Assembly (NCBI GenBank): GCA_965246805.1 | Contig: CBDFFO010000009.1 | Span: 682,001-746,000 of the forward strand | Source: Schlegelella_A sp965246805 | GTDB taxonomy: Bacteria > Pseudomonadota > Gammaproteobacteria > Burkholderiales > Burkholderiaceae_C | Direction of reading: 5' to 3' | Length of the DNA stretch: 64,000 nt | Shown here: positions 36,921-44,271 of the stretch, piece after piece | Position numbering within the stretch: the first letter of the stretch is position 1 | Layout of the letters: each line of letters begins with the position of its first letter | The notes under the pieces: generated by a model | Seen by the model: the letters and a program-made list of their open reading frames with translations, nothing else | The model's database searches: none | What the model was told of the DNA's origin: nothing | Translations under genes and position numbers: made by a program

Positions 36921-37154
36921 TTAGGCGATGTGATGTGACAGAGCGATGAACGTGAAGGCCAGCGAGGACACCAATGCGACCGCAAGGCCGATGGTCACAC
37001 TTGTGGGCCGTGAGGGCATAGCTTTGCGCCTCGTGGCCTTGCGCTGGGTCCTTGAAGGCTTCCATGCGGCCGCCTGTTGCATCGTCTTGACTGCCAGGGC
37101 ACGATTGACGAGGGCTTGCAGTGCGTCTAGCTCTGCGTGGACTGATGAGGGCAT
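36921..37154 (-). CDS. small phage membrane protein
   Basis: This is a 77-residue protein. The first 25 residues form a helix (ELDALQALVNRALAVKTMQQ), a basic stretch (SRTQRKATRRKAM) follows and a single membrane span lies at the C-terminus (VTIGLAVALVSSLAFTFIAL). The basic-then-hydrophobic order predicts a tail-anchored inner-membrane protein with its N-terminus inside. The ATG at 37154 has a GAGAG site. Function unknown. Confidence 0.6.
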   Translation of the reverse strand: MPSSVHAELDALQALVNRALAVKTMQQAAAWKPSRTQRKATRRKAMPSRPTSVTIGLAVALVSSLAFTFIALSHHIA

Positions 37155-37204
37155 GATGTGTTCTCTCTTGTGTGATGTGTGGTGATGTGGACAGTGAGAG
37201 CGTG

Positions 37205-37714
37205 TTAATTCCAGTCGAAGCAGCCGACCGCATCCGCGTAAGTGCACAGTGCTAAATACTCGACATGCGTCACAATGTGCTCGGTCAAAGGAGTGCCCCA
37301 GTCCTGATGCATCAGACGGCAATGCACAGGGCATCCACGCTCAATCTCTCCCCTTATCTCAACGTGTGGACCACCAGTGCAGAGCACGATGCGAAACTCC
37401 TCAGCGGTCATGTTGTCACCATGACTGACCCAGCCAGAGCGCACCTCGATCGACAACGGGTCACTCTGTATGGCCTCCCGTGCCTCCTCGTCAGATGTGC
37501 ATTCGCCTGCTGCCTCTTCCAGCTCGGCCAGCTCTTCAGCACTGATAGGGTGTGCCTTTGTCCACGTTTGGTAGGCCGGGTGTGTGCCCCAGTCCTCGCG
37601 CTCTTCGCGTAGCTCAGCGAGTCGGTCATAGTCAACCCCAAGCGCTGTGACCATGCGTGTGATGCTGTCCATCTGCGCTTGTGCTTGCCTCTTGCCGTTG
37701 TCTGTAGTGTTCAT
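37205..37714 (-). CDS. conserved phage early protein of unknown function
   Basis: This is a 169-residue acidic protein. It includes a helical region ELREEREDWGTHPAYQTW, SAEELAELEEAAGE and a C-terminal domain (EEFRIVLCTGGPHVEIRGEI, CRLMHQDWGTPLTE). The pattern IVLCTGGP...GEI...QDWGTP is shared by proteins in many proteobacterial phages, whose function I do not know. The ATG at 37714 has AAGGGA and is the first gene after the 1.1-kb non-coding region, making it the first early gene of the leftward transcript. Confidence 0.75.
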   Translation of the reverse strand: MNTTDNGKRQAQAQMDSITRMVTALGVDYDRLAELREEREDWGTHPAYQTWTKAHPISAEELAELEEAAGECTSDEEAREAIQSDPLSIEVRSGWVSHGDNMTAEEFRIVLCTGGPHVEIRGEIERGCPVHCRLMHQDWGTPLTEHIVTHVEYLALCTYADAVGCFDWN

Positions 37715-37729
37715 GATGTCAATCCCTTA

Positions 37730-37753
37730 GGTTAGGTGGTTAGGTGGTTAGGT
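37730..37753 (-). repeat. 8-bp tandem repeat, three copies
   Basis: GGTTAGGT occurs three times head to tail on the plus strand (37730-37737, 37738-37745, 37746-37753), just upstream of the ribosome site of the first early gene. Confidence 0.85.
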
Positions 37754-37900
37754 GCATTCATCCCGTGTCTGGGATAGTCCCACATATGCACCTACCGTGC
37801 CATGCTGAATCCGTTGTATCGATGCCTAAAGACGCTTCCTATGCGACAAGAATGGTCACATGACCGATAGTGTCACATGTGCCCCTATTCGTCACCCTGT

Positions 37901-37970
37901 GGTGGCTAGTGGTGGCCTCTAGGTGCTCATGGTGGCCTATGGTGGCCTGAGGTGGCCTATGGTGGTGCCT
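37901..37970. repeat. 10-bp phased repeat array (seven units)
   Basis: Seven successive decamers align with no gaps, with GGTGGCCTNN as consensus. Units at 37911, 37931, 37941 and 37951 begin GGTGGCCT; 37901 (GGTGGCTAGT) and 37961 (GGTGGTGCCT) are close, and 37921 (AGGTGCTCAT) is the most divergent. The 10-bp period matches a DNA helical turn. Related, inverted sequences occur near 38341-38385. Confidence 0.85.
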
Positions 37971-38440
37971 AGGATGCTGTACAGATGACCGCAGCACAAA
38001 ACGGGAGCATTCAGGCAGACGCCCAAACACTCCCATACGCCAGCACATGGCATGCACTCGCCACTCTAGCCACTGGTGCCAGCATGCGCTACACCTACGG
38101 ATCACCAATCCGCCCCCATGTCTATACACATCAACCACTTAGCATGTGTTGATGCCTGCTGGTGCCCCTACTGGTGCCCCATGGTGCCCATGCCCATGTA
38201 TAGCGTTCGAGGGGGGCCATGGGGGTAACGCACGGCTCGAGCTTAGTCAGAACCCTCTCACAGATTTGGTATAGACATTCCTGTGTGATATTACCCTACA
38301 TACTCCATGGAAGGGGACTGTAAGGTAGTATCTCCATTCTCCCACCATAGCCCATACTAGCCACCTCAGGACCACCACTGGATACCTAGTAGATACTACA
38401 TGCTGAACCCATAGGTAACTGTTTTATGTCTACCTTAAAG

Positions 38441-38449
38441 ATTATAACA
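38441..38449 (-). promoter_or_regulatory. candidate extended -10 promoter for early transcript
   Basis: On the minus strand TGTTATAAT is an exact TGnTATAAT extended -10 element, in an A/T-rich stretch. No good -35 box is 17 bases upstream, which extended -10 promoters tolerate. A transcript would run leftward through about 700 bases of leader into the early genes. Confidence 0.45.
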
Positions 38450-38482
38450 CTGTATTACCACTACTCTCTTCCACCATAGTAC

Positions 38483-38504
38483 CACTATAGATACACTATA
38501 GATA
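38483..38504 (+). repeat. 11-bp tandem repeat CACTATAGATA, two exact copies
   Basis: CACTATAGATA occurs at 38483-38493 and 38494-38504, preceded by a degenerate copy CACCATAGTAC at 38472-38482. CACTATAG is the -8 to +1 core of T7- and SP6-class promoters, but it reads on the plus strand, opposite to all visible phage genes. Confidence 0.8.
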
Positions 38505-38817
38505 AGAGAAAGAGACACGTACACACAACCGTAGGCTTACCTATGATGGAAAGTAGGTTGTCAGTACCCGTAGGGTTGTCGATGGAGGAGCGCCAGCGAC
38601 GACCCTAGGGGCCACTAGGGGGCCAGGGTGGGGGATGGCGGCGGTACGTTAGTGTCCGCTCACATAGACCCAAGGTGGCCAAAAGGTGCAGAAGGGGGAT
38701 GGGTGCGGATGTGTGAAGGCCTCAAGGACGCGTTTTAAGGCACCCAGAAGGCTCTGTCAGACACGACCCGCACCTACCCCTGCCTGAACGATCCTGAGGC
38801 GCTTAAAAGGGCCAGGA

Positions 38818-40590
38818 TCACCAGACCCCCACATCTTGGTCAGGACCACTGAAGTCGGTGGCCATCAGCTCGCCCGATCCCATGTACTCACCCATTATGC
38901 CGAAGCGGTTGGGATTCAATACTCCAAGGCCTTCGAGAAACTTCTGTATCTCGGCATCCTTCATGGCCGCCTTGTGCTCAGATTCTATTCGGTCAGTATC
39001 CTTATCCATGACCTCAACCCAACGGGCCACTGCCATAGATAGGGCATCCAGCCTGTCATCCTTCGCCAGGGAACCCTTATCTCGAGTTACTCTGGTCATC
39101 TGGTACATGAGCTGGTACTTGTGGGCGTGGTCGCCAGGGTACTCGTTGTAGTTCTGGAAGTCCTCCTTGATGACCGAGGCGTCCATCACAAGCCTGTGCT
39201 GGTTCATCACTGGCTCGAGGGTGTCGATCATCCGCTTCTCTTTCTGGATGTTCGATCGGACCTCTTCCAGGGCTACCGGGTGGATGCGCTGGAGGAAGGG
39301 AGCGAGGAGCTTCGAGAACATGCCATCGCCGAAGTTGGACTCCACGATGACCTCGTTCACCCCGAAGTGCTTGGCCTCCTTGGCCAGGGTCTCCAGGTTC
39401 TTGTCGTCGTAGCCTCCCTTGAGGCCCTTGCACCGCATCACGAAGAGGTAGCCGTTGAGCATGGCCACGACGGCGTAGCTCAGCTCATCACCACCGCGGC
39501 CGCTCGGGTCGATGGCCATGATGACCCCGGTGTACGGGACGAAGTTCTGGTCCGATATCCACATCGGCTTGTTGAGCCTGTCGCCACTGAGGGCCACCAG
39601 GGGCAAGTCCTTACGGCTCAGGTCGGGGCTGTTGCCCCACACGAGCTTGATGGGGGCCAGCTTGGGGTCCACATCGAAGACCATGAGGTCCGATGCCTTG
39701 AGAGGGAACCGCTCGGCATCACTCAGGGCGGTGTTCAGTTGGAACTGAAGGTTGAACCCTGAGCGCCCGTAGGAGGCCTCTCGCTCCATCAGGTCCAGGT
39801 CGTGGAACCGCTTGGGGTCTGTGGGGGCACCCCGACCGCTGCACTGCAAGGGCAAGGTCGGGTCAGCATCGAGCATGTGAAGCAGCTCAGGGGCCAGCTT
39901 GTCCCCGTAGAACTCCAGCTCTTTACTAGAGGGGAACCTGGCTGGCCAGACCCACATGGAGTAGCCACGGGCCGGCATCAGGTTGTAGACCGAGGACTCG
40001 CTCTGCGGTGTCCCCAGGAAGAGGATGCGAGAGGTGTCCAGTGGCTTGATGATGGCGTCGAGTTCCTTGAGGCCCTCGGCCAGCCGGTCACGCATCATCT
40101 GCGTCATCGAGTTGCCAGGGGTCTCAGCATCGTCCACCACGATGATGTCCGCGCGGGAGCCGGTCATCTGGCCTGTCACACCCACCGACTTCACAGAAGG
40201 TGAGTGGTCAGCCTTGGCTGGGCCTACGTCGAAGCTGATGGTGGAGTCCCGCTGGCCACTACGGGGGCGCAGGTGGGCCAGTAGTGGGACCTCGGTGATG
40301 AGCCGTCTGGTGAAGATGGAGAAGGCGTCAGCCCGCTCCTTCGATGCAGAGACGACCAGGACCTTCACCTGGGGGTTGCAGTAGAGCAGCCACAGCACGA
40401 AGGCGGAGGTGACCCAGCTCTTCCCCACGCCTCGGAAGGCTTCAATGACATCCCGCTTCGGGCCGTGTTGCAGGCGCAGAGCCAGGGCGTACTGAGCAGG
40501 GGTCGGGTCGGGGAGACCGAGGTGCTTCCAGATGACGTAGAGGAAGTTGCGGAAGTCTTCCCGCAACGGGTCACGCACAGGGGCGTTCAC
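38818..40590 (-). CDS. terL: terminase large subunit (T7 gp19-like)
   Basis: This 590-residue DNA packaging ATPase-nuclease has Walker A RGVGKS (residues 53-58) in the context EAFRGVGKSWVTSAFV, as in T7 gp19. Walker B IIVVDDAE is at about 149-156 and the coupling segment FLGTPQ at about 191-196. The nuclease domain starts with AIDPSGRGGDE (Asp361), with later acidic residues in VESNFGDGMF and DDRLDALSMAV. Length equals T7 gp19 (586). It packages concatemeric DNA through the portal. The start overlaps the small-terminase stop (ATGA). Confidence 0.96.
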   Translation of the reverse strand: MNAPVRDPLREDFRNFLYVIWKHLGLPDPTPAQYALALRLQHGPKRDVIEAFRGVGKSWVTSAFVLWLLYCNPQVKVLVVSASKERADAFSIFTRRLITEVPLLAHLRPRSGQRDSTISFDVGPAKADHSPSVKSVGVTGQMTGSRADIIVVDDAETPGNSMTQMMRDRLAEGLKELDAIIKPLDTSRILFLGTPQSESSVYNLMPARGYSMWVWPARFPSSKELEFYGDKLAPELLHMLDADPTLPLQCSGRGAPTDPKRFHDLDLMEREASYGRSGFNLQFQLNTALSDAERFPLKASDLMVFDVDPKLAPIKLVWGNSPDLSRKDLPLVALSGDRLNKPMWISDQNFVPYTGVIMAIDPSGRGGDELSYAVVAMLNGYLFVMRCKGLKGGYDDKNLETLAKEAKHFGVNEVIVESNFGDGMFSKLLAPFLQRIHPVALEEVRSNIQKEKRMIDTLEPVMNQHRLVMDASVIKEDFQNYNEYPGDHAHKYQLMYQMTRVTRDKGSLAKDDRLDALSMAVARWVEVMDKDTDRIESEHKAAMKDAEIQKFLEGLGVLNPNRFGIMGEYMGSGELMATDFSGPDQDVGVW

Positions 40591-40829
40591 TGAACTGGGT
40601 AGTCCGTCTCATCGTCACTACCAGCGAAGGGCAGCGAAGCAGCCAGGTCACCGATGGGTGAGCCGGTGACACCGACAGCTTGGACGTTGGAGTCCTTCAA
40701 GAAGGCTCTGGCCACGTTGAGGTCAGCAGCGGTGGCTTCACCACTCAGGATGCGCTTGGTGAGCGTCTTCGCGATGAGAGCGTGCAGCTCTCCCAGCTCC
40801 TCGATTGAGGCAGTCTTACTTCTTGCCAT
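40587..40829 (-). CDS. terS: terminase small subunit (T7 gp18-like)
   Basis: This 80-residue protein lies just upstream of TerL and overlaps its start. It contains a helical IEELGELHALIAKTLTKRIL and SGEATAADLNVARAFLKDSN, which match the T7 gp18 pattern of a DNA-maturase subunit. The ATG at 40829 is preferred over 40853 (MTSRTRLS). T7 gp18 is 89 residues. It should recognise packaging sites on phage DNA. Confidence 0.85.
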   Translation of the reverse strand: MARSKTASIEELGELHALIAKTLTKRILSGEATAADLNVARAFLKDSNVQAVGVTGSPIGDLAASLPFAGSDDETDYPVQ

Positions 40830-41004
40830 TGACAGCCTCGTTCTCGATGTCATCCATCATCTGCTTGCGGCTGCGGATGGCCAGGTTGGCGTTGGCAGCC
40901 ATGCCAGCACCGAGCATGGTCGGGTCAGCCGTGGCAGGACGAACGGGGGCCATCGGGACGGCGGATTGCGACGCAGGACGCGTGGTAGCTTGAGGGACGC
41001 ACAT
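40816..41004 (-). CDS. small phage protein between endolysin and small terminase
   Basis: This 62-residue product has an Ala/Pro-rich N-terminus and a charged helix (LAIRSRKQMMDDIENEAVNG). It overlaps the small-terminase start by 14 bases. No membrane span or lipobox is present, so it is not an Rz or Rz1 spanin, which T7 encodes nearby. The start lacks a strong ribosome site. Confidence 0.5.
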   Translation of the reverse strand: MCVPQATTRPASQSAVPMAPVRPATADPTMLGAGMAANANLAIRSRKQMMDDIENEAVNGKK

Positions 41005-41024
41005 AGGTTGGGGGTCAGGTAGGG

Positions 41025-41498
41025 TTAGGGGGTAAGGCAGAGGTCACGTTCGGCAGCCCGGCGCTTGACTAGGCCAGGCCATTGCTTGCCACCGGCCAGG
41101 GTCCACCGCATGAGTTCCCGGCAGGCCCCGATGTGGTCGCCTTCGGTCAGCTTGCGGTGGAGCGTTGAGGTGCAGTACGCGCCTGTGCCCACGTTGAAGG
41201 CGAAGGACACGTAGGCTGCCTTCTCGTTGGCAGATAGGGGCTCCGCGGTGCACTTCATGACATCCAAGGCGGTGCGCTGAAGGTCGGCAGCGAGCTGGTC
41301 GTTGCACTCTTCGGGGGTGAACATTTGCCCGAAGCGAAGCTCGGGGCCTGTGTGGCCCGTGCAGGACGTGAGGACACCGATGGGGTCCCGGTACACGTAA
41401 GGCACAGTGCCCTCTTGGAAGCCCACAAAGCGGATGACAGCGGCGGAAGCGGCGGCCCCAAGGAGGACTATTAGCCGCTGCTTAGGCGTCCCGGCCAT
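41025..41498 (-). CDS. SAR endolysin, GH24 lysozyme
   Basis: This is a 157-residue phage lysozyme. The catalytic set is Glu29, Asp38 and Thr44, spaced E-x8-D-x5-T as in T4 lysozyme and P1/P21 endolysins (FQEGTVPYVYRDPIGVLTS). The preceding segment (LIVLLGAAASAAVIRFVGF) is weakly hydrophobic and Ala/Gly-rich, the hallmark of a signal-arrest-release domain, so the enzyme may be exported by Sec and held inactive at the membrane. AYVSFAFNVGTGAYC is the conserved C-lobe segment. T7 itself uses an unrelated amidase. It overlaps the holin gene and has a GGGGAG ribosome site. Confidence 0.92.
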   Translation of the reverse strand: MAGTPKQRLIVLLGAAASAAVIRFVGFQEGTVPYVYRDPIGVLTSCTGHTGPELRFGQMFTPEECNDQLAADLQRTALDVMKCTAEPLSANEKAAYVSFAFNVGTGAYCTSTLHRKLTEGDHIGACRELMRWTLAGGKQWPGLVKRRAAERDLCLTP

Positions 41499-41727
41499 CG
41501 TGGCTCCCCTGCGGGGTTGTCATCACGGTGTAAGGGAGCCAGCCCTTGCGCTGGAGGTACGGCTTGATGACCTTCTTCCAGAAGAACTCCAGAAGCAGGC
41601 ATGTGGTGTAGAGAATGCCGAGATAGGTGGCCACGTTGTTGGCTGTGAGGCCCGCAACCACCCCACTGCCGACCGCTGAGGTGGCCTTTATGATTGGAGC
41701 CGCAATGCGGTCAGGGTCGTCGATCAT
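41482..41727 (-). CDS. holin (T7 gp17.5-like)
   Basis: This 81-residue protein contains IIKATSAVGSGVVAGLTANN followed by one membrane segment VATYLGILYTTCLLLEFF and a basic tail (WKKVIKPYLQRKGW). T7 gp17.5 has the same IKAxxxVGxGV start, span and basic end. With a SAR endolysin it probably acts as a pinholin or class II holin that triggers lysis timing. The ATG at 41727 overlaps the upstream stop (ATGA) and its end overlaps the endolysin start. Confidence 0.85.
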   Translation of the reverse strand: MIDDPDRIAAPIIKATSAVGSGVVAGLTANNVATYLGILYTTCLLLEFFWKKVIKPYLQRKGWLPYTVMTTPQGSHDGRDA

Positions 41728-42053
41728 GTTGGTTTGAGAGGGATGGGGGCGATGAGCCATTGGGCGAACTCGGGGTTGTCTTGCAGGACCCCCGTGAGCC
41801 CAGTAGCTATGGCGAGGACGTACTGCTCCTCCTCCTCCACCGACCTGAACCAGCTCGATTGCTGGCCGAGGATGGCGTGGAGGACTTCGTGGAGGAGCGT
41901 GTCTTTCAGGTCGAACGGAGAGAGCTTGGTAGCGAGGCGGATGGTTGCGTTGTCGTAGTCGCACTCCCCGCTGACCTCCTCAGCGAGGAGCCCACGGGAG
42001 CGCTTTACCGACCACTCTTTGCCACCCAGCCTGATAGACCGGGGGACCCGCAC
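41724..42053 (-). CDS. phage zinc metallopeptidase-like protein (HExxH)
   Basis: This 109-residue protein has HEVLH at residues 55-59 (LKDTLLHEVLHAILG) in the gluzincin HExxH arrangement, and an acidic SVEEEEQYVLAIATGL helix that may give the third ligand. It resembles small phage proteins of the ImmA/SprT-like group. It lies between the tail spike and holin genes, in the lysis module. Substrate unknown; it could process a virion or regulator protein, or just be structural. Confidence 0.7.
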   Translation of the reverse strand: MRVPRSIRLGGKEWSVKRSRGLLAEEVSGECDYDNATIRLATKLSPFDLKDTLLHEVLHAILGQQSSWFRSVEEEEQYVLAIATGLTGVLQDNPEFAQWLIAPIPLKPT

Positions 42054-42059
42054 GGGGCG

Positions 42060-44207
42060 TCAGGCCAGGAAGGCCACGCCACACAGCTGGAGAACCAAGT
42101 CGCCAATCGCGAGGTCAGTGTTGGTCACTGGTGTCCCGCGATTGGCCGCCTTGTGGAACTCCAGCACCGAGCCGTTTGTGAAGATACCGATGTGGCCCGC
42201 TGGCACGTAGTTCGAGAAGTACGGGAGGGCCATGTCACCACCGCCCAGCATCGGGAACTTAAGGCCGCTGATGGTCACAGCACCGCTGCCGGAGAAGACA
42301 AAAGATGCTGCGCTCAGCGCGATGTTGATGAAGACCATCCTCGAGTTCAAGAACACGTAGGACGCGCTGTTGACCGTGAGGCCTGACTGCGGTGTGCCGC
42401 CAACGTTGAGCACCGGGGAGAACGTGCCTTCCTTGTAGCGGGTCAGCGGCGTATCCGAATCTTGGAAGCGGACACCGCCCAGCAGCTCGAACAGTGTCGA
42501 GGAGCGGGTCCCGGACTGGGCGAAGTAGCGCCGAGCTGGGTCTATCCCAGGCACACCGGGGGCGTTGCTCACCCCAGAGATTTCCTCGAGGTACGTGCCA
42601 CCTCCGCCTTCGTTCTCCAGCCACAAGCTCAGGGCCACAGGGGCACCCGTGTGGTACGGGTCAGCACGAGAGACACCCATGGTGTTCCCTGCGGTCCCAC
42701 CGTTCGGGTTCACCAGGCAGGTGTTCTCGAAGTACGCTGAGCGCATCGATATCTGCGAGCCGGCGTTGACGTACATGAACGGCCGGCTGTTGCCAGAACT
42801 CACCGCATGGTCCACCGAAAGGCGTGAGCCGTAGCGGCCATTGCGGCTGATGATGGCCCAGGGGGTGCCGAAGATGCCCCGGTAGGCCGGGTAGCCAGGG
42901 CCGCCCGTGAAGCTGCTATCGGCATTGACCGTGGCACGGCCAGTCGGGTAGACCGCGCTGTTCGCGCTCTTGAAGAAGTACGTGTTGAAGAACTGGTCAA
43001 CGGAGTCAGCGCGGGCATCGAATACCGGCTGCGCTGTCCACTCGACCTGGGACATGCTGAGGTTCTCACCCCAGGTGCCTCTGAAAATGTCACTGGCCGG
43101 GTAGCTGCCACCGAAGCTCGAGGGCATGTTGCCAGCACTCGTGGTCCGGTTGCGGTTGAGCCACCAGCCACCGACGATCACGCCAGCGAAGCAGCGGATG
43201 AACCGGCCGCTCCACTTGGTGTTGCCATCGGCAGACTGCACGGCGGAGGCAATGGCCGCACCGTCCACGGTGAGGTCAAAGGTGGAGCCCACAGCGGAGC
43301 CCTGCACCACCAGGGGCATGAAGAAGTTCCGCAGGGTCAGGCCGGTGACCCGCTGTGCGTTGTAGCTGTCCTTGTTGGCCCCGAGGAGGAAGCCAATGGA
43401 CTGTGACGTGTTGATCGCGCTGGAGCTGTGCGTCCACGACCCTTCGATGAAGGTCTGGTCGACACCTGCGCCAAGGATCACGATGCTGCCGGGGATGGAG
43501 ACGCACACAGGCATCGTCACGGCAGTCTCAGGACTCAGCGTGGTCTCGCCACCCCCAATGGAGGGGGAGTAGGAGCCGTCATCTCGGGGGCACTCGAAAG
43601 TGGTGGTCCCTGCCGAGAGCAGGCGGTAGCGACCAGGCGGGAAGTAGAGGGGCAGGTTGCCTGCGAGGGCTGCGGTGGCTGCTGCCTGGATGGCCGCACG
43701 GTCGTCCGTGGTGCCGTTACCGGTGGCCCCATAGGCCTTCACGTTGATGCGGCCATCGGTAGCACCGGCTGCAATGGCGGAGGCTGCGGCCGCCGCTGCC
43801 GTCACGGCGCTGGTCGAGGCCGATACAGCACTCAGGCCGGCTTGCGTGGCTGCGCTGAGGGCATCCTGCAACGGGGCGGTAGAGAGGCCCACGAGGTCAT
43901 CGTAGACGTCCCTGGCTTCCTGTGCGAGGTAGAAGGCTTGAAGCGAGTCCTGGTCCAGGTCAGCCTCGGTCAGCGTGACGCCACTGAGGTAATCGACCAG
44001 GCGCTCATCGGGAGAGGTGAGCCGCTGGATGACCACCGGAGCGGCCAGCGCAGCGGTGATCGTGATGACACCGGAGTTGACCCAGCTCCAGGTGGTGTTC
44101 CGTACCCCGCTGACGAAGACCTTGATGTGGCTCTTGTCGAGGTACGGGGGGACATCGAGCACCTGTGGGGTGCCTGTGCCGGTGTACCGGCGAATCGAGT
44201 AGGACAT
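42060..44207 (-). CDS. tail spike: T7 gp17 N-terminal anchor with pectate-lyase-like beta-helix
   Basis: This 715-residue receptor-binding protein has an N-terminal domain (about residues 1-105) that follows the T7 gp17 adaptor pattern, with TSPDERLVDYLSGVTLTEAD and LAQEARDVYDDLVG. An Ala/Ser-rich linker is followed by INVKAYGATGNGTTDDRAAI at about 154-173, the standard start of pectate-lyase-3-type beta-helices. The remaining 500 residues are Gly/Asn/Ser-rich as in depolymerase tail spikes. It should bind or cleave a surface polysaccharide. The ATG at 44207 is preferred; the frame upstream is not spike-like. Confidence 0.93.
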   Translation of the reverse strand: MSYSIRRYTGTGTPQVLDVPPYLDKSHIKVFVSGVRNTTWSWVNSGVITITAALAAPVVIQRLTSPDERLVDYLSGVTLTEADLDQDSLQAFYLAQEARDVYDDLVGLSTAPLQDALSAATQAGLSAVSASTSAVTAAAAAASAIAAGATDGRINVKAYGATGNGTTDDRAAIQAAATAALAGNLPLYFPPGRYRLLSAGTTTFECPRDDGSYSPSIGGGETTLSPETAVTMPVCVSIPGSIVILGAGVDQTFIEGSWTHSSSAINTSQSIGFLLGANKDSYNAQRVTGLTLRNFFMPLVVQGSAVGSTFDLTVDGAAIASAVQSADGNTKWSGRFIRCFAGVIVGGWWLNRNRTTSAGNMPSSFGGSYPASDIFRGTWGENLSMSQVEWTAQPVFDARADSVDQFFNTYFFKSANSAVYPTGRATVNADSSFTGGPGYPAYRGIFGTPWAIISRNGRYGSRLSVDHAVSSGNSRPFMYVNAGSQISMRSAYFENTCLVNPNGGTAGNTMGVSRADPYHTGAPVALSLWLENEGGGGTYLEEISGVSNAPGVPGIDPARRYFAQSGTRSSTLFELLGGVRFQDSDTPLTRYKEGTFSPVLNVGGTPQSGLTVNSASYVFLNSRMVFINIALSAASFVFSGSGAVTISGLKFPMLGGGDMALPYFSNYVPAGHIGIFTNGSVLEFHKAANRGTPVTNTDLAIGDLVLQLCGVAFLA

Positions 44208-44271
44208 GCAGTGTGGGGGGAGTGAGAGAGGAGGGAGAGAACCCCCTCCACCACACGGCGGAGGGAGGGCC

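Larger units (their letters stand above)
37715..38817. other. 1.1-kb non-coding junction: late end joined to early end of phage genome
   Basis: No gene is supported here; the only longer frame (37839-38138) is repeat-derived. The region is visibly richer in A/T in its centre and holds several repeat families, an extended -10 promoter and inverted repeats. It lies exactly between terminase (last late gene) and the first early gene. In a T7-like phage that position corresponds to the joined genome ends, so terminal-repeat, packaging and early-promoter functions are expected here. A 7-bp inverted repeat GATCCTG/CAGGATC straddles the terminase stop (38790-38819). Confidence 0.7.

Noticed and set aside
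37901..37970. Possible CRISPR array
   Set aside because: Units are 10 bp with no unique spacers and no cas genes are nearby.
37839..38138. 99-residue open frame on the minus strand in the junction region
   Set aside because: It is composed largely of the GGTGGCC repeat array, has no ribosome site, and its composition (many His, Cys, Trp, Arg) is unlike the neighbouring proteins.
38483..38501. Confident call of phage RNA polymerase promoters
   Set aside because: The core matches T7/SP6 promoters, but orientation opposes all visible phage genes and no polymerase gene is in the window; kept only as a finding.
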